A DNA stretch of 64,000 nt from Burkholderiaceae bacterium (GCA_019751915.1 JAIEMS010000040.1:1-64000), one strand, 5' to 3'. Positions 32,305-42,844 are shown, counted from the stretch's first letter. A program made the numbers and translations. The notes: generated by a model not told the origin, from the sequence alone.

Positions 32305-33396
32305 TCAGCCTTGGGTCGTTTGGGCCATGGCGGCCACTACAGCGTCGCCCATTTCGCGGGTACCGACCCGCGTGGTGCCTTGCGACCAGATGTCTCCGGT
32401 GCGCAAACCTTGTGCCAGCACCGCCTTGACAGCCGCTTCAATGCGGTCGGCTGCCTCGGGCTGTTGCAAGGAAAAACGCAGCATCATGGCAGCGGACAAG
32501 ATTGTAGCCAGCGGATTTGCCACGCCTTTGCCTGCAATGTCGGGCGCACTGCCGTGGCTAGGCTCGTACAGGCCTTGGCCTTTGCTGTTCAAGCTGGCCG
32601 AGGGCAACATGCCGATGGAGCCAGTCAGCATCGAGGCTTCATCGCTCAAGATGTCGCCAAACATGTTGCCAGTCACGAGCACGTCAAACTTTTTCGGCTC
32701 CTTGACCAGTTGCATGGCGGCGTTATCGACGTACATGTGGTCGAGTGCCACATCGGGGTACTGTTGGCCGACTTCGGTCATCACGTCCTTCCAGAGTTGG
32801 AAGGTTTCGAGCACGTTGGCCTTGTCCACGCTGGTGACGCGCTTGTCGCGCTTTTGCGCCGCTTGGAAGGCAACGTGGGCGATGCGCTCGATCTCGGGGC
32901 GCGAGTAGCGCATGGTGTCAAAGGCTTCTTCGGCACCGGGAAAGTGACCGTCGGTGGCAATGCGCCGACCGCGTGGCTGACCAAAGTAGATGTCGCCCGT
33001 CAGTTCGCGGATGATGAGGATGTCCAGACCGGCAATCAGCTCGGGCTTGAGGCTGGATGCGCCCACCAGCTCTTCGTAGCAGATGGCGGGACGAAAGTTG
33101 GCAAACAGGCCCAAGCTTTTGCGCAGGCCCAAAATGGCTTGCTCGGGGCGCAGTGGGCGGTCAAGGGTGTCGTATTTCCAGTCGCCGACCGCGCCAAACA
33201 AGATGGCATCGGCATCTTGCGCCAGCTTGAGCGTGGCCGGGGGCAGCGGGTGGCCGTGGGCATCGTAGGCAGCACCGCCCACCAGTGCCGATTCCATCTC
33301 GAACGGCAAGTCAAGCACTTTCAAGACCTTCACGGCCTCAGCGACGATTTCGGTGCCAATGCCATCACCGGGAAGAACTGCAATTTTCATGGTCAT
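32305..33396 (-). CDS. leuB: 3-isopropylmalate dehydrogenase LeuB
   Basis: LeuB, about 363 residues, oxidatively decarboxylates 3-isopropylmalate with NAD in leucine synthesis. Signatures are the N-terminal [11 protein letters not shown], the substrate loop [23 protein letters not shown], and [27 protein letters not shown] with the metal-binding aspartates, then [18 protein letters not shown]. Starts at 33396 ([10 protein letters not shown]) or 33390 are both possible. Neither has a visible Shine-Dalgarno sequence because a 45-nt element begins 4 nt upstream of 33396. Confidence 0.96.
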   Translation of the reverse strand: MTMKIAVLPGDGIGTEIVAEAVKVLKVLDLPFEMESALVGGAAYDAHGHPLPPATLKLAQDADAILFGAVGDWKYDTLDRPLRPEQAILGLRKSLGLFANFRPAICYEELVGASSLKPELIAGLDILIIRELTGDIYFGQPRGRRIATDGHFPGAEEAFDTMRYSRPEIERIAHVAFQAAQKRDKRVTSVDKANVLETFQLWKDVMTEVGQQYPDVALDHMYVDNAAMQLVKEPKKFDVLVTGNMFGDILSDEASMLTGSIGMLPSASLNSKGQGLYEPSHGSAPDIAGKGVANPLATILSAAMMLRFSLQQPEAADRIEAAVKAVLAQGLRTGDIWSQGTTRVGTREMGDAVVAAMAQTTQG

Positions 33397-33399
33397 AAT

Positions 33400-33444
33400 T
33401 TGCTATGATTTTAATAGCTTCAAATGCTTGCGGTGCAAGCGCTA
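33400..33444 (+). repeat. 45-nt interspersed element, copy D (leuD-leuB gap)
   Basis: TTGCTAT, 7 nt, ATAGC, 20 nt, GCGCTA, exact spacing. It fills most of the 85-bp gap between leuD and leuB and ends 4 nt before the leuB start codon. Confidence 0.85.
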
Positions 33445-33481
33445 GATGCCTATTTTGTTGTAGATTGCCCGCCCCAAGGCC

Positions 33482-34132
33482 TCAGGCGGCCATGGTGTGT
33501 GCCAGCCACGGTTTGGCCGCGAGCCGCTGGGCTTCAAAGGCCTTGATTTTGTCGGACTGGCGCAGCGTCAGGCCGATGTCGTCAAAGCCGTTTTGCAGGC
33601 AGTATTTGCGAAATGCTTGCACCTCAAAGGCAATTTCTGGGCCTTGTGGCCGCACGATGACTTGGCGCTCCAAATCCACGGTGAGTTGGTAGTCCGGCGA
33701 GGCGGCCACTTCATCGAACAAGGCTGCCACCGTAGCCTCGGGCAGCACGATGGGCAGCAGACCGTTTTTGAAACAGTTGTTGAAAAAGATGTCGGCAAAG
33801 CTGGGCGCAATGATGGTGCGAAAGCCGTACTGGTCTAGCGCCCAAGGCGCGTGTTCGCGGCTGGAGCCACAACCAAAGTTTTTGCGTGCCAGCAAAATCG
33901 AGGCACCGGCATAGCGCGGTTGGTTCAGCACAAAGTCGGGGTTGGGCTGGCGGCTGGCCGGGTCTTGGCCCGGTTCGCCGTGGTCAAGGTAGCGCCACTC
34001 GTCAAACAGGTTCACGCCAAAGCCGGTCTTGCGAATCGACTTCAGAAACTGTTTGGGGATGATGGCATCGGTATCGACGTTCTCGCGGTCCATCGGGGCC
34101 ACGAGGCCTTGGTGAAGGTTAAATTTTTGCAT
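33482..34132 (-). CDS. leuD: 3-isopropylmalate dehydratase small subunit LeuD
   Basis: LeuD, 216 residues, is the swivelling small subunit of isopropylmalate isomerase. Motifs are [22 protein letters not shown] near the N terminus, then [20 protein letters not shown] and [17 protein letters not shown]. The start is the ATG at 34132 ([13 protein letters not shown]); the longer frame lies inside leuC. It begins 19 nt after the leuC stop. Relatives often have a small entericidin-type gene between leuC and leuD; none is present here. Confidence 0.96.
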   Translation of the reverse strand: MQKFNLHQGLVAPMDRENVDTDAIIPKQFLKSIRKTGFGVNLFDEWRYLDHGEPGQDPASRQPNPDFVLNQPRYAGASILLARKNFGCGSSREHAPWALDQYGFRTIIAPSFADIFFNNCFKNGLLPIVLPEATVAALFDEVAASPDYQLTVDLERQVIVRPQGPEIAFEVQAFRKYCLQNGFDDIGLTLRQSDKIKAFEAQRLAAKPWLAHTMAA

Positions 34133-34151
34133 GGGATGGTCTTGGGGCAAA

Positions 34152-35573
34152 TCAGGCAAAAGTGCAAACGTCAACAAAGTGACCATGCACGGCGGCGGCA
34201 GCGGCCATTGCCGGGCTGACCAGATGGGTGCGCCCGCCCGCACCTTGGCGGCCTTCAAAGTTGCGGTTGCTGGTCGAGGCACAGCGCTCGCCCGGCTCTA
34301 AGCGGTCGGCATTCATGGCCAAGCACATCGAGCAACCCGGCTCGCGCCACTCAAAGCCTGCTGCCTTGAAAATAACGTCAAGGCCTTCGCTTTCGGCCTG
34401 CGCCTTGACCAAGCCTGAGCCGGGCACCACCAGCGCCAGCTTGATGTTGCCAGCCACTTTGCGCCCCAGTTTTTGCACCACGGCGGCGGCTTCGCGCATG
34501 TCTTCGATGCGGCTGTTGGTGCACGAGCCAATAAACACCTTATCGACCGCAATGGTGTTCAGTGCCTTGCCAGCGGGCAAGTCCATGTACGCCAGGGCGC
34601 GCTCGATGGCGCTGCGCTTGTTGGCATCGGTCTCGTTGTGTGGGTCAGGAATGCAGGCATCGATGCCCAACACCATCTCGGGCGAGGTGCCCCAAGTCAC
34701 TTGCGGCACGATGTCGGCGGCGTTCAGCGTGACCACGGTGTCAAACACTGCATCGGCATCGGAGTGCAGCGTTTGCCAGTAGGCCACGGCCTCATCCCAC
34801 TCTGCGCCGGTGGGCGACAGGGGGCGACCCTTGACGTAGTCGATGGTTTTTTCATCCACCGCGACCAAGCCTGCGCGTGCACCGCCTTCAATGGCCATGT
34901 TGCACAGCGTCATGCGCCCTTCCATGCTCAGGCCGCGAATGGCCTCGCCAGCAAACTCTATCGTGTAGCCGGTGCCGCCTGCGGTGCCGATTTTGCCGAT
35001 AATGGCCAGCACCACATCTTTGGCGGTCACGCCCTTGGCAAGCTGACCATCGACCTGCACCCGCATATTTTTGGCTTTTTTGGCCAGCAAGGTTTGCGTG
35101 GCCATGACGTGTTCGACCTCGCTGGTGCCAATGCCGTGGGCCAGTGCGCCAAATGCGCCGTGGGTAGAGGTGTGCGAGTCGCCGCAGACGACGGTCATAC
35201 CCGGCAGCGTAGCCCCGTTTTCGGGGCCAATGACGTGGACGATGCCTTGGCGCTGGTGCATGAACGGGAAGAATGCCGCCGCGCCCAAGCCTGCCATGTT
35301 GTCGTTTAACGTGGTGATCTGCTCTTTGCTGATCGGGTCGGTAATGCCGTCGTAGCCCAGTTCCCAGCCATTGGTGGGGGTGTTGTGGTCGGCAGTGGCA
35401 ACGATGGAGCTGACGCGCCAGACCTTGCGACCGGCTTGGCGCAGGCCTTCAAACGCCTGCGGGCTGGTCACTTCATGCACCAGATGGCGGTCGATATAAA
35501 GAATGGCAGTGCCGTCTTCTTCGGTATGGACGACGTGTTCGTCCCAAATCTTGTCGTACAGGGTGCGGCCCAT
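34152..35573 (-). CDS. leuC: 3-isopropylmalate dehydratase large subunit LeuC
   Basis: LeuC, 473 residues, carries the 4Fe-4S cluster of isopropylmalate isomerase. Cluster cysteines are in [12 protein letters not shown] and in [11 protein letters not shown] (CxxC). The aconitase-family motif [29 protein letters not shown] is present. It is the first gene of the leuC-leuD-leuB-asd unit, with AGAGACC upstream of the ATG. The 171-bp gap before it holds the dnaJ terminator and presumably the leu promoter. Confidence 0.97.
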   Translation of the reverse strand: MGRTLYDKIWDEHVVHTEEDGTAILYIDRHLVHEVTSPQAFEGLRQAGRKVWRVSSIVATADHNTPTNGWELGYDGITDPISKEQITTLNDNMAGLGAAAFFPFMHQRQGIVHVIGPENGATLPGMTVVCGDSHTSTHGAFGALAHGIGTSEVEHVMATQTLLAKKAKNMRVQVDGQLAKGVTAKDVVLAIIGKIGTAGGTGYTIEFAGEAIRGLSMEGRMTLCNMAIEGGARAGLVAVDEKTIDYVKGRPLSPTGAEWDEAVAYWQTLHSDADAVFDTVVTLNAADIVPQVTWGTSPEMVLGIDACIPDPHNETDANKRSAIERALAYMDLPAGKALNTIAVDKVFIGSCTNSRIEDMREAAAVVQKLGRKVAGNIKLALVVPGSGLVKAQAESEGLDVIFKAAGFEWREPGCSMCLAMNADRLEPGERCASTSNRNFEGRQGAGGRTHLVSPAMAAAAAVHGHFVDVCTFA

Positions 35574-35702
35574 GGTGGTCTCTTTGCTTTCAGTGGGGAA
35601 GTGGATTTTAGGCCGCGCCGGGGCCGTTGGTGCTCAAGTGCTCACGGTGCTGGCGTGCTGGTGCAGCGCAACGTGCCAGTGGCGCACCCACACGCAGCCA
35701 TC

Positions 35703-35736
35703 AAAAAACCGCCAGAGCCACAGGCTGCAGGCGGTT
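35703..35736 (-). terminator. Intrinsic terminator after dnaJ
   Basis: On the minus strand AACCGCC pairs with GGCGGTT, with an inner AGCC/GGCT stem, and a run of six T follows (complement of 35703-35708). It lies just beyond the dnaJ stop at 35745, ending the grpE-dnaK-dnaJ transcript. Confidence 0.8.
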
Positions 35737-35744
35737 AGAAGCGA

Positions 35745-36893
35745 TCAGGTGAAGAGGTTCTTTAACTTGTCTGTCCAGCTTTCGCCGCTGGGCGAGTGGC
35801 GACCTCCGCCCTTTTTCAGCGAATCTTCCAACTCCCGCAACAGTTTGCGCTGGTACTCGGTCAGCTTGACGGGCGTTTCTACCGCAATATGGCAATACAA
35901 ATCGCCGGGATAGCTGGCGCGTACCCCCTTGATGCCTTTGCCACGCAACCTAAACTGCTTGCCCGCCTGCGTGCCTTCAGGGATGTCGATTGCCACTTTA
36001 TCGGCCAGCGTGGGCACTTCAATTTCGCCGCCCAATGCTGCGGTGATAAAGCTGACTGGCACTTGGCAGTGCAGATCGTCGCCATCGCGCTCGAAGATGT
36101 CGTGCTTTTTGATGCGGATTTCAATGTACAAATCACCCGGCGGGCCACCGTTGGTGCCCGGTTCGCCGTTGCCTGTGCTGCGAATGCGCATGCCATCGTC
36201 AATACCGGCTGGGATTTTGACTTCAAGGGTTTTTTGTTTTTTCAGCTTGCCTTGGCCTTGGCAGGACGGGCATGGCTCAGGAATGACTTTGCCCGTGCCC
36301 CGGCAGTGCGGGCAGGTTTGCTGCACGCTAAAAAAGCCTTGGCGCATTTGCACGGTACCAGTGCCGGTGCAAGTGGTACAGGTTTTGGGGCTGGTGCCTG
36401 GTTTAGCGCCGCTGCCGTGGCAGGTGTCGCAAGACTCCCATGAGGGGATGCGAATTTCGGCATTTTTGCCGCGCGAAGCCTCTTCGAGCGTGACCTCCAT
36501 CGCGTAGCTCAGGTCGCTGCCGCGATAGACCTGTCGGCCCGCCCCAGCACGTCCACGCCCCGCACCGGCTTGACCAAACATGTCGCCAAAAATATCGCCA
36601 AAGGCCTCGGCAAAACCGCCAAACCCTTCAGCACCTGGCCCGCCCGGGCCACGCATATTCGGATCGACCCCAGCGTGACCGTGCTGGTCGTAGGCGGCGC
36701 GCTTTTGCGCATCCGAGAGCATCTCGTAGGCTTCTTTGGCCTCTTTGAATTTCTCCTCGGCCGCCTTGCTGGCATCACCCTGATTGCGGTCGGGGTGGTG
36801 CTTCATCGCCAGCTTGCGATAGGCCTTTTTGATGTCTTCCTCGGAGGCGTTCTTGGGGACGCCGAGAACCTCGTAATAGTCTCTTTTGGACAT
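35745..36893 (-). CDS. dnaJ: Chaperone protein DnaJ
   Basis: A type I Hsp40 of 382 residues that delivers substrates to DnaK and stimulates its ATPase. The J domain (about 1-70) has the HPD motif in [11 protein letters not shown] glycine/phenylalanine-rich linker follows. The zinc-binding region has four CxxCxGxG repeats: [24 protein letters not shown] and CPSCQGQG. The C-terminal substrate-binding domain is complete. It lies 88 nt behind dnaK, with a GC-rich hairpin in the gap, and ends at an intrinsic terminator. Confidence 0.97.
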   Translation of the reverse strand: MSKRDYYEVLGVPKNASEEDIKKAYRKLAMKHHPDRNQGDASKAAEEKFKEAKEAYEMLSDAQKRAAYDQHGHAGVDPNMRGPGGPGAEGFGGFAEAFGDIFGDMFGQAGAGRGRAGAGRQVYRGSDLSYAMEVTLEEASRGKNAEIRIPSWESCDTCHGSGAKPGTSPKTCTTCTGTGTVQMRQGFFSVQQTCPHCRGTGKVIPEPCPSCQGQGKLKKQKTLEVKIPAGIDDGMRIRSTGNGEPGTNGGPPGDLYIEIRIKKHDIFERDGDDLHCQVPVSFITAALGGEIEVPTLADKVAIDIPEGTQAGKQFRLRGKGIKGVRASYPGDLYCHIAVETPVKLTEYQRKLLRELEDSLKKGGGRHSPSGESWTDKLKNLFT

Positions 36894-36921
36894 GGATATG
36901 TGAGCCCGGTTGGAACAGGAA

Positions 36922-36958
36922 CGCCGCGCAGGGCACCCTTGCAGGGCCTGGCGCGGCG
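36922..36958 (-). other. Stem-loop in the dnaK-dnaJ gap
   Basis: CGCCGCGC (36922-36929) and GCGCGGCG (36951-36958) form a perfect 8-bp stem with further pairing possible in the loop. No U tract follows on either strand. It may reduce read-through or set a processing site so that less DnaJ than DnaK is made. Confidence 0.5.
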
Positions 36959-36981
36959 GCTAAAGGTCAGAGCAAGGCTGT

Positions 36982-38940
36982 TTAGCCCTTCTTGACTTCC
37001 TTCACTTCGGCATCTACCACGTTGTCGTCGTTGCGCGATGCGCTGTTGCCTTGGGTCGCGCCAGCGGCGCTTTCGCCCGCAGCACCTGCCGATGTAGCCT
37101 GGGCAGCTTGGGCTGCCTGTGCTTCAGCGTACATTTTCTCGCCCAACTTTTGGCTGGTGGTCATGAGTGCAGTGGTCTTTTCTTCGATGGCTGCTTTGTC
37201 ATCGCCCTTGAGCGCTTCTTCCAGCGCCTTGACGGTCGCGGCGATGGCTTCTTTTTCCGCTGCGTCGAGCTTGTCGCCATGCTCGGCCAAGCTCTTGTTG
37301 ACGCTGTGAATGGCCGCTTCGCCTTGGTTGCGTGCTTGCACCAGTTCGAGCTTTTTCTTGTCGTCGGCTGCGTTCAGCTCGGCATCTTTGACCATTTGCT
37401 GGATTTCTTCTTCGGAAATACCGGAGTTGGCCTTGATGGTGATTTTGTTTTCTTTGCCGGTGGCTTTGTCTTTGGCGCCAACGTGCAAGATACCGTTGGC
37501 ATCAATATCAAAGGCCACTTCGATTTGTGGCACGCCGCGCGATGCGGGTGGAATGCCTTCGAGGTTGAATTCGCCCAGCAGCTTATTGCCCGAGGCCAGT
37601 TCACGTTCACCTTGGAACACCTTGATGGTCACAGCCGGTTGGTTGTCGTCGGCGGTCGAGAAAGTTTGGGCAAACTTGGTCGGGATCGTGGTGTTCTTGG
37701 TGATCATTTTGGTCATCACGCCGCCCAGCGTTTCGATGCCCAACGACAGGGGTGTCACGTCCAGCAGCAGCACGTCCTTGCGGTCGCCCGACAGCACTTG
37801 GCCTTGGATGGCCGCGCCTACCGCGACGGCTTCGTCGGGGTTGACGTCTTTGCGTGGTTCGCGGCCAAAGAATTCTTTGACCTTCTCTTGCACCTTGGGC
37901 ATACGGCTCATACCGCCGACCAAGATCACGTCGTTGATGTCCGAAACGCTGATGCCAGCGTCTTTGATTGCCATGCGGCAAGGGGCCATCGTGCGCTCGA
38001 TCAGCTCATCGACCAAGCTTTCGAGCTTGGCGCGCGTCAGCTTGATGTTCAAGTGCTTAGGGCCGCTGGCATCTGCCGTGACGTAAGGCAGGTTGATGTC
38101 GGTCGAAGCCGAGTTAGACAGCTCGATTTTGGCTTTTTCAGCGGCTTCTTTCAGGCGCTGCAAGGCCAGAACGTCTTTGCTCAAATCAACGCCTTGCTCG
38201 CGCTTGAACTCGGCAATGATGTAGTCAATGATGCGCTGGTCGAAGTCTTCACCGCCCAAGAAGGTGTCGCCATTGGTGGACAACACTTCAAATTGCTTTT
38301 CGCCATCGACATCGGCGATTTCGATGATCGACACGTCAAAAGTGCCGCCGCCCAAGTCGTATACAGCGATTTTGCGGTCGCCCTTTTCAGCCTTGTCCAG
38401 ACCAAAGGCCAGTGCCGCAGCGGTGGGTTCGTTGATGATGCGCTTGACATCCAAGCCAGCGATACGGCCTGCGTCTTTGGTGGCTTGGCGCTGGGCATCG
38501 TTGAAGTAGGCGGGCACGGTAATGACGGCCTCGGTCACTGCCTCACCGAGGTAGTCCTCGGCGGTCTTTTTCATTTTGCGCAGCACTTCAGCGCTGATTT
38601 GCGGTGGTGCCAGCTTCTGACCGCGCACTTCAATCCAAGCGTCGCCGTTGTCGGCCTTGGCGATGGCAAAAGGCATCAAATCGATGTCTTTTTGGACTTC
38701 TTTTTCTTCAAACTTGCGACCAATCAGGCGCTTGGCTGCGTAGATGGTGTTTTTGGGGTTGGTCACGGCCTGGCGCTTGGCCGAGGCACCGACCAGAATC
38801 TCACCGTCTTCTTGGTAGGCAATGATGGAGGGCGTGGTGCGCGCACCTTCGCTGTTCTCAATCACGCGCGTGGTGTTGCCTTCCATGATCGCCACACAGC
38901 TGTTGGTGGTTCCCAAGTCGATACCGATGATTCTTCCCAT
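36982..38940 (-). CDS. dnaK: Chaperone protein DnaK (Hsp70)
   Basis: DnaK, 652 residues, is the ATP-dependent Hsp70. The nucleotide-binding domain opens with [18 protein letters not shown] and includes [16 protein letters not shown] and [16 protein letters not shown]. The interdomain linker is [18 protein letters not shown], followed by the substrate-binding domain and a flexible C-terminal tail ending in [11 protein letters not shown]. It is the middle gene of grpE-dnaK-dnaJ; a sigma-32-type promoter precedes grpE. Confidence 0.98.
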   Translation of the reverse strand: MGRIIGIDLGTTNSCVAIMEGNTTRVIENSEGARTTPSIIAYQEDGEILVGASAKRQAVTNPKNTIYAAKRLIGRKFEEKEVQKDIDLMPFAIAKADNGDAWIEVRGQKLAPPQISAEVLRKMKKTAEDYLGEAVTEAVITVPAYFNDAQRQATKDAGRIAGLDVKRIINEPTAAALAFGLDKAEKGDRKIAVYDLGGGTFDVSIIEIADVDGEKQFEVLSTNGDTFLGGEDFDQRIIDYIIAEFKREQGVDLSKDVLALQRLKEAAEKAKIELSNSASTDINLPYVTADASGPKHLNIKLTRAKLESLVDELIERTMAPCRMAIKDAGISVSDINDVILVGGMSRMPKVQEKVKEFFGREPRKDVNPDEAVAVGAAIQGQVLSGDRKDVLLLDVTPLSLGIETLGGVMTKMITKNTTIPTKFAQTFSTADDNQPAVTIKVFQGERELASGNKLLGEFNLEGIPPASRGVPQIEVAFDIDANGILHVGAKDKATGKENKITIKANSGISEEEIQQMVKDAELNAADDKKKLELVQARNQGEAAIHSVNKSLAEHGDKLDAAEKEAIAATVKALEEALKGDDKAAIEEKTTALMTTSQKLGEKMYAEAQAAQAAQATSAGAAGESAAGATQGNSASRNDDNVVDAEVKEVKKG

Positions 38941-39023
38941 TTTTATTTCTCCGCGATGTTGGTTAAATTTGATTGCTATAACTTGTGGGTGGCCCGGCTT
39001 GGTTCAAGCCAGAGGGCCTATTT

Positions 39024-39569
39024 TTATTTGGGTGCTGTGACAGTGACCAGCGCTGGGCGCAGCACGCGCTCGGCAATCACATAGCCTTTTTGCAGTACGG
39101 TCACCACGGTGTTGGCTTCTTGGTCGGCAGCGACCACGCTGATGGCTTGGTGCATGTGGGGGTCGAATTTCTCGCCCGCTGGCGGGTTGATGGCCTGCAC
39201 CTTGTTGCGCTCCAGCGCCGATTGCAGTTGGCGCAGTGTGGCATCGGAGCCTTCGCGCAATTGTTTCGCAGTGGCATTTTGGATCGCCAAGGCAGCCTCG
39301 AGGCTGTCGGCTACGGGCAGCAGGCTTTCGGCAAAACCTTCGATACCGAACTTGCGTGCCTTGGACACTTCTTCCTCAGCGCGGCGGCGGGCATTTTCGC
39401 TGTCGGCCTTGGCGCGCAAAAACTGGTCGGCCAAATCGGCACTTTTGGTTTTGAGTTCGGCCAACTCGGCTTGTGTGCGCGACAGCTCATCGAAAGCATT
39501 GGCCGCCATAGCAGCTTCGAGTGCTTCTGCGGGCTGGGGGGCGTTGTCGGGGGTGTTGTTGTCGGACAT
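39024..39569 (-). CDS. grpE: Nucleotide exchange factor GrpE
   Basis: GrpE, 181 residues, releases ADP from DnaK. It has a long N-terminal helix ([32 protein letters not shown]) and a beta-wing C-terminal domain ([48 protein letters not shown]). It is the first gene after the heat-shock promoter and lies 83 nt before dnaK. Confidence 0.97.
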   Translation of the reverse strand: MSDNNTPDNAPQPAEALEAAMAANAFDELSRTQAELAELKTKSADLADQFLRAKADSENARRRAEEEVSKARKFGIEGFAESLLPVADSLEAALAIQNATAKQLREGSDATLRQLQSALERNKVQAINPPAGEKFDPHMHQAISVVAADQEANTVVTVLQKGYVIAERVLRPALVTVTAPK

Positions 39570-39615
39570 GTCGGAAGTTCTGTGGCTGTAAAAGAAAAAA
39601 CCGTGTGCTGATCAG

Positions 39616-39643
39616 ACATGGGGCTGGCGGCGTGTATTTCAAG
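39616..39643 (-). promoter_or_regulatory. Sigma-32 (RpoH) heat-shock promoter for grpE-dnaK-dnaJ
   Basis: On the minus strand CTTGAAA (complement of 39637-39643) is followed after 13 nt by CCCCATGT (complement of 39616-39623). This matches the RpoH consensus CTTGAAA and CCCCATnT closely, 46 nt before the grpE start codon. Confidence 0.85.
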
Positions 39644-39728
39644 GCACTGCGCCCAAAGACTGACCCTGCGCGCGCTGGCGCTGCCGGGTAAATTATCGCC
39701 GGTTTGCCGGGCTTGGCTGGGGCGGGGC

Positions 39729-39734
39729 TATAAT
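39729..39734 (+). promoter_or_regulatory. -10 box of the rpsF promoter
   Basis: A perfect TATAAT lies 65 nt before the rpsF start. The best -35 candidate (TTGCCG, 39704-39709) is 19 nt away, wider than ideal. The divergent heat-shock promoter is about 85 bp to the left. Confidence 0.5.
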
Positions 39735-39799
39735 CGCAGGCTTTGCCTTGCCACACCACTACAGGCGCAGTGGGTGGTTTCCATCCAGAAGGAGTATGC

Positions 39800-40177
39800 A
39801 TGCGTCATTACGAAATCATTTTGTTGATCCACCCGGATCAAAGCGAGCAGGTTCCTGCCATGCTCGAACGTTACAAGGGCATGATTGTTGCCGGCGGCGG
39901 TAAAGTTCACCGCGTCGAAGACTGGGGCCGTCGTCAACTGGCGTACCTGATCAACAAGCTCGCCAAGGCACACTACCTGTGCGTCAACATCGAAGCCGAT
40001 CAAGCTGTGATGGCCGAACTCGAACACGCCTTCAAGTTCAACGATGCCGTGCTGCGCCACCTGACGGTGCAAAAGAAGAAGGCTGATACCGGCCCCTCTT
40101 CGATGATGAAGACCGTCGAGCGCGAAGAAGCCCGCAAGGCCAGCCAAGCGGAATACGCCGCTTCCGGCGAACGTTAA
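39800..40177 (+). CDS. rpsF: 30S ribosomal protein bS6
   Basis: bS6, 125 residues, binds the 16S rRNA platform together with bS18. [25 protein letters not shown] and [18 protein letters not shown] are the family signature. The start is the ATG at 39800 with a strong AGAAGGAG site; the upstream in-frame extension is not coding. First gene of rpsF-priB-rpsR-rplI-dnaB. Confidence 0.98.
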   Translation: MRHYEIILLIHPDQSEQVPAMLERYKGMIVAGGGKVHRVEDWGRRQLAYLINKLAKAHYLCVNIEADQAVMAELEHAFKFNDAVLRHLTVQKKKADTGPSSMMKTVEREEARKASQAEYAASGER

Positions 40178-40197
40178 GCCCATCGCTTGTCTGGGGA

Positions 40198-40488
40198 GTG
40201 GAAAACCACGTTGCCTTGACCGCCTGTATTGCCGAGGCCAACGCCTTGCGATTCACGCCCGCTGGACTGCCCGCCATTGAACTGCGTTTGGAGCACAGCT
40301 CCCAACAGCAAGAGGCCGGTCAAGTCCGCGAAGTCAAGGCAGCCATGAAAGCGGTGGCTTTTGGCGCAATGGCCGAGCGATTGGCACAGCAGCCCATCGG
40401 CAGCCTTTGGCGCTTCACCGGTTTTTTGGCGACCCCCCGCAATGGCAAGCATGCCGTGCTGCACGTTCAGGATATTCAACAAGATTAA
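40198..40488 (+). CDS. priB: Primosomal replication protein N (PriB)
   Basis: PriB, 96 residues, is a dimeric OB-fold single-strand DNA-binding protein that assists PriA in restarting stalled forks. It reads [27 protein letters not shown], then [44 protein letters not shown], typical of betaproteobacterial PriB. The start is GTG at 40198; the GGGGA run lies unusually close to it. It is placed between rpsF and rpsR, as in most Proteobacteria. Confidence 0.93.
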   Translation: MENHVALTACIAEANALRFTPAGLPAIELRLEHSSQQQEAGQVREVKAAMKAVAFGAMAERLAQQPIGSLWRFTGFLATPRNGKHAVLHVQDIQQD

Positions 40489-40505
40489 TTTTCAAGAGGT
40501 CCGCA

Positions 40506-40787
40506 ATGGCCACGTTCAAGAAATTCAACAAAGACAAGCGCCCCAAGCGCAATACCCAATCGCTGCTGTTCAAGCGCAAGCGCTTCTGCCGCTTCACGGT
40601 CACTGGTGTCGAAGAAATCGACTACAAAGACGTGGACACACTGCGCGACTTCATCGCTGAAAACGGCAAGATCATCCCCGCGCGCCTGACCGGCACGCGC
40701 GCCATTTTCCAGCGCCAGCTCAACACCGCCATCAAGCGCGCCCGCTTCTTGGCCCTGGTGCCTTACAGCGACCAGCACAAGATCTAA
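40506..40787 (+). CDS. rpsR: 30S ribosomal protein bS18
   Basis: bS18, 93 residues, the partner of bS6. The conserved core is [48 protein letters not shown]. The start is ATG 40506 with AGAGG upstream; the longer upstream frame overlaps priB and is not used. Confidence 0.98.
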   Translation: MATFKKFNKDKRPKRNTQSLLFKRKRFCRFTVTGVEEIDYKDVDTLRDFIAENGKIIPARLTGTRAIFQRQLNTAIKRARFLALVPYSDQHKI

Positions 40788-40799
40788 GGAGCACAACCC

Positions 40800-41252
40800 A
40801 TGCAAATCATCCTGCTCGATAAGGTTGTGAACCTCGGTAACCTCGGCGATCTGGTCAAGGTCAAAGACGGCTACGCCCGCAACTTCCTGATCCCTACAGG
40901 CCGCGCCCGTCGCGCCACCGCCGCTGCTAAGGCCGAATTCGAAGCCAAGCGCGCCGAACTCGAAAAAGCCGCTGCAGCCAAGCTGGCCGAAGCACAAGCC
41001 CAAGGCGAAAAGCTCGCTGGCACCGTCTTCAAGCTGACCCAAAAGGCTGGCGTGGATGGCCGTTTGTTTGGTTCCGTGACCAACAACGACATCGCTGAAG
41101 AAGTCAACAAGCAAGGCTACAAGATCATCAAGTCGCAGATCCGCCTGCCCAATGGCCCGATCAAGACCACAGGTGACAACACCATCAGCATTTCCCTGCA
41201 CACCGACGTGGCAGTGGACGTGACCGTTTCGGTGTACGGCGAAACCGCCTGA
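40800..41252 (+). CDS. rplI: 50S ribosomal protein bL9
   Basis: bL9, 150 residues, with two RNA-binding domains joined by a long helix rich in alanine and lysine. It opens [39 protein letters not shown] lies 9 nt before the start. Immediately followed by a terminator, which partly separates it from dnaB. Confidence 0.98.
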   Translation: MQIILLDKVVNLGNLGDLVKVKDGYARNFLIPTGRARRATAAAKAEFEAKRAELEKAAAAKLAEAQAQGEKLAGTVFKLTQKAGVDGRLFGSVTNNDIAEEVNKQGYKIIKSQIRLPNGPIKTTGDNTISISLHTDVAVDVTVSVYGETA

Positions 41253-41272
41253 TAGCCTTTGGGCTCTCACTG

Positions 41273-41300
41273 AAGGCCGCCTTAGGGCGGCTTTTGTGTT
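41273..41300 (+). terminator. Intrinsic terminator after rplI
   Basis: GCCGCC (41276-41281), loop TTAG, GGCGGC (41286-41291), then TTTTGTGTTTCT. It lies 24 nt after the rplI stop and 66 nt before dnaB. Confidence 0.85.
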
Positions 41301-41365
41301 TCTGGGCCAGAATCGCTCCCCCCTGCCAGTGATGGCGCTCGCTACCTTTGTTCCGAAGGAAATCC

Positions 41366-42775
41366 ATGTCTGCTGTTCCGCCTCTTGATGACTTTGCCCC
41401 GCCAGACGATCTACAGGTCAGCCGTTTGCGGGTGCCGCCGCACTCGATTGAGGCCGAGTCGAGCGTATTGGGAGGGCTGCTGCTGGACAACAATGCGTGG
41501 GATCGGGTCGGTGATTTGCTGGCCGAAGACAATTTTTACCGTTTTGAGCACCAGTTAATTTTTGCCGCCATTGCCAGCCTCATCAACGCGAGCAAACCTG
41601 CCGATGTGATTACAGTGCATGAAAAATTGCAGAACGCGGGCAAGGGAGAGAAGGTCGGCGGCTTGGCCTATTTGAATGCGCTGGCGCAGTATGTGCCCAG
41701 TGCCAGCAATATCCGCCGTTACGCCGAAATCGTGCGCGAGCGTTCGATTTTGCGCAAACTGGTCTCTGCCAGCGATGAAATTGCCACCAATGCCTTCAAT
41801 CCGCAAGGGCGGGCGGTAGACAAAATTCTCGACGAAGCCGAGCAAAAAATCTTCAACATCGGTGAAGAAGGTTCGCGCATGAAGCAGGGTTTTCAGAACA
41901 TGGAGTCCTTGATGGTGACGTTGCTGGACCGGGTGCAGGAGATGTCCAACAACCCCAACGACATTACCGGGGTGGCTACGGGGTTTATTGACCTTGACCG
42001 GATGACATCGGGCCTGCAAGCGGGCGATATGGTGGTGCTGGCAGCGAGGCCGTCGATGGGGAAAACGGCTTTTGCCGTCAACATTGCCGAGCATGTGGCC
42101 CTGAACGAGGGCTTGCCGGTGGCCATTTTTTCGATGGAAATGGGGGCAGCGCAGTTGGCGGTGCGGATTGTTGGTTCTATTGCCCGCATCGACCAAGGCC
42201 GTTTGCGTACCGGAAAACTGCAAGATGATGAGTGGTCGCGCTTGTCTGAAACCGTCGAGCGCATGCGTTCGGTTTCGCTGCACATTGACGAAACGCCGGG
42301 CCTGACATCTTCGGAGTTGCGCGCCAATGCCCGGCGTTTGGCACGCCAATATGGGGGCAAGTTGGGTTTGATTGTGGTGGATTATTTGCAGCTCATGGCC
42401 GGCTCGGGCAGTTCGCAGAGTGAAAACCGCGCCACCGAACTGGGCGAAATCTCTCGGGGCTTGAAGATGCTGGCCAAAGAGCTGCAATGCCCGGTGATTG
42501 CGCTGTCGCAGCTCAACCGCAGCGTCGAGACGCGCACCGACAAGCGCCCGATGATGAGTGATTTGAGGGAATCGGGAGCGATTGAGCAGGATGCCGACAT
42601 CATCATGTTCATCTACCGCGATGACTACTACAACAAAGACAGCAAAGAGCAAAACGTGGCCGAAATCATCATCGGCAAGCAGCGTAACGGCCCGACGGGT
42701 ACCGTCAAGCTGTACTTCCAAAAGTCGCAAACGCGCTTTGAGAGTCTGGCAATGGGTTCCAGCGACGATTTTTGA
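41366..42775 (+). CDS. dnaB: Replicative DNA helicase DnaB
   Basis: DnaB, 469 residues, is the hexameric helicase at the replication fork. The N-terminal DnaG-interacting domain (PPHSIEAESSVLGGLLLDNNAWDRVGDLL) is followed by a RecA-fold domain with Walker A ARPSMGKTAF and Walker B LIVVDYLQLM; SQLNRSVETRTDKRPMMSDLRESGAIEQDAD is the conserved segment with the arginine finger region. The ATG at 41366 has GAAGGAA upstream; a TTG six codons earlier is unlikely. No intein is present. It converges with the PhoH-family gene. Confidence 0.98.
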   Translation: MSAVPPLDDFAPPDDLQVSRLRVPPHSIEAESSVLGGLLLDNNAWDRVGDLLAEDNFYRFEHQLIFAAIASLINASKPADVITVHEKLQNAGKGEKVGGLAYLNALAQYVPSASNIRRYAEIVRERSILRKLVSASDEIATNAFNPQGRAVDKILDEAEQKIFNIGEEGSRMKQGFQNMESLMVTLLDRVQEMSNNPNDITGVATGFIDLDRMTSGLQAGDMVVLAARPSMGKTAFAVNIAEHVALNEGLPVAIFSMEMGAAQLAVRIVGSIARIDQGRLRTGKLQDDEWSRLSETVERMRSVSLHIDETPGLTSSELRANARRLARQYGGKLGLIVVDYLQLMAGSGSSQSENRATELGEISRGLKMLAKELQCPVIALSQLNRSVETRTDKRPMMSDLRESGAIEQDADIIMFIYRDDYYNKDSKEQNVAEIIIGKQRNGPTGTVKLYFQKSQTRFESLAMGSSDDF

Positions 42776-42799
42776 GGTTTTCTCAATCGAATAAGCCGT

Positions 42800-42844
42800 T
42801 AGCCCTTGCCTGGCAAGTATTTGTAGCTATACTTTTAGTAGCAA
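42800..42844 (-). repeat. 45-nt interspersed element, copy E1
   Basis: Reverse orientation: TAGCCC, 20 nt, GCTAT, 7 nt, GTAGCAA. It lies 24 nt after the dnaB stop and forms an inverted pair with the copy at 42893-42937. Confidence 0.8.

Noticed and set aside
34133-34151. Small entericidin-type gene between leuC and leuD
   Set aside because: The gap is only 19 nt, so no gene fits; relatives that carry one have a larger gap.
38965-39010. Copy of the 45-nt element between dnaK and grpE
   Set aside because: Only TTGCTAT is present; ATAGC and GCGCTA are absent at the required positions.
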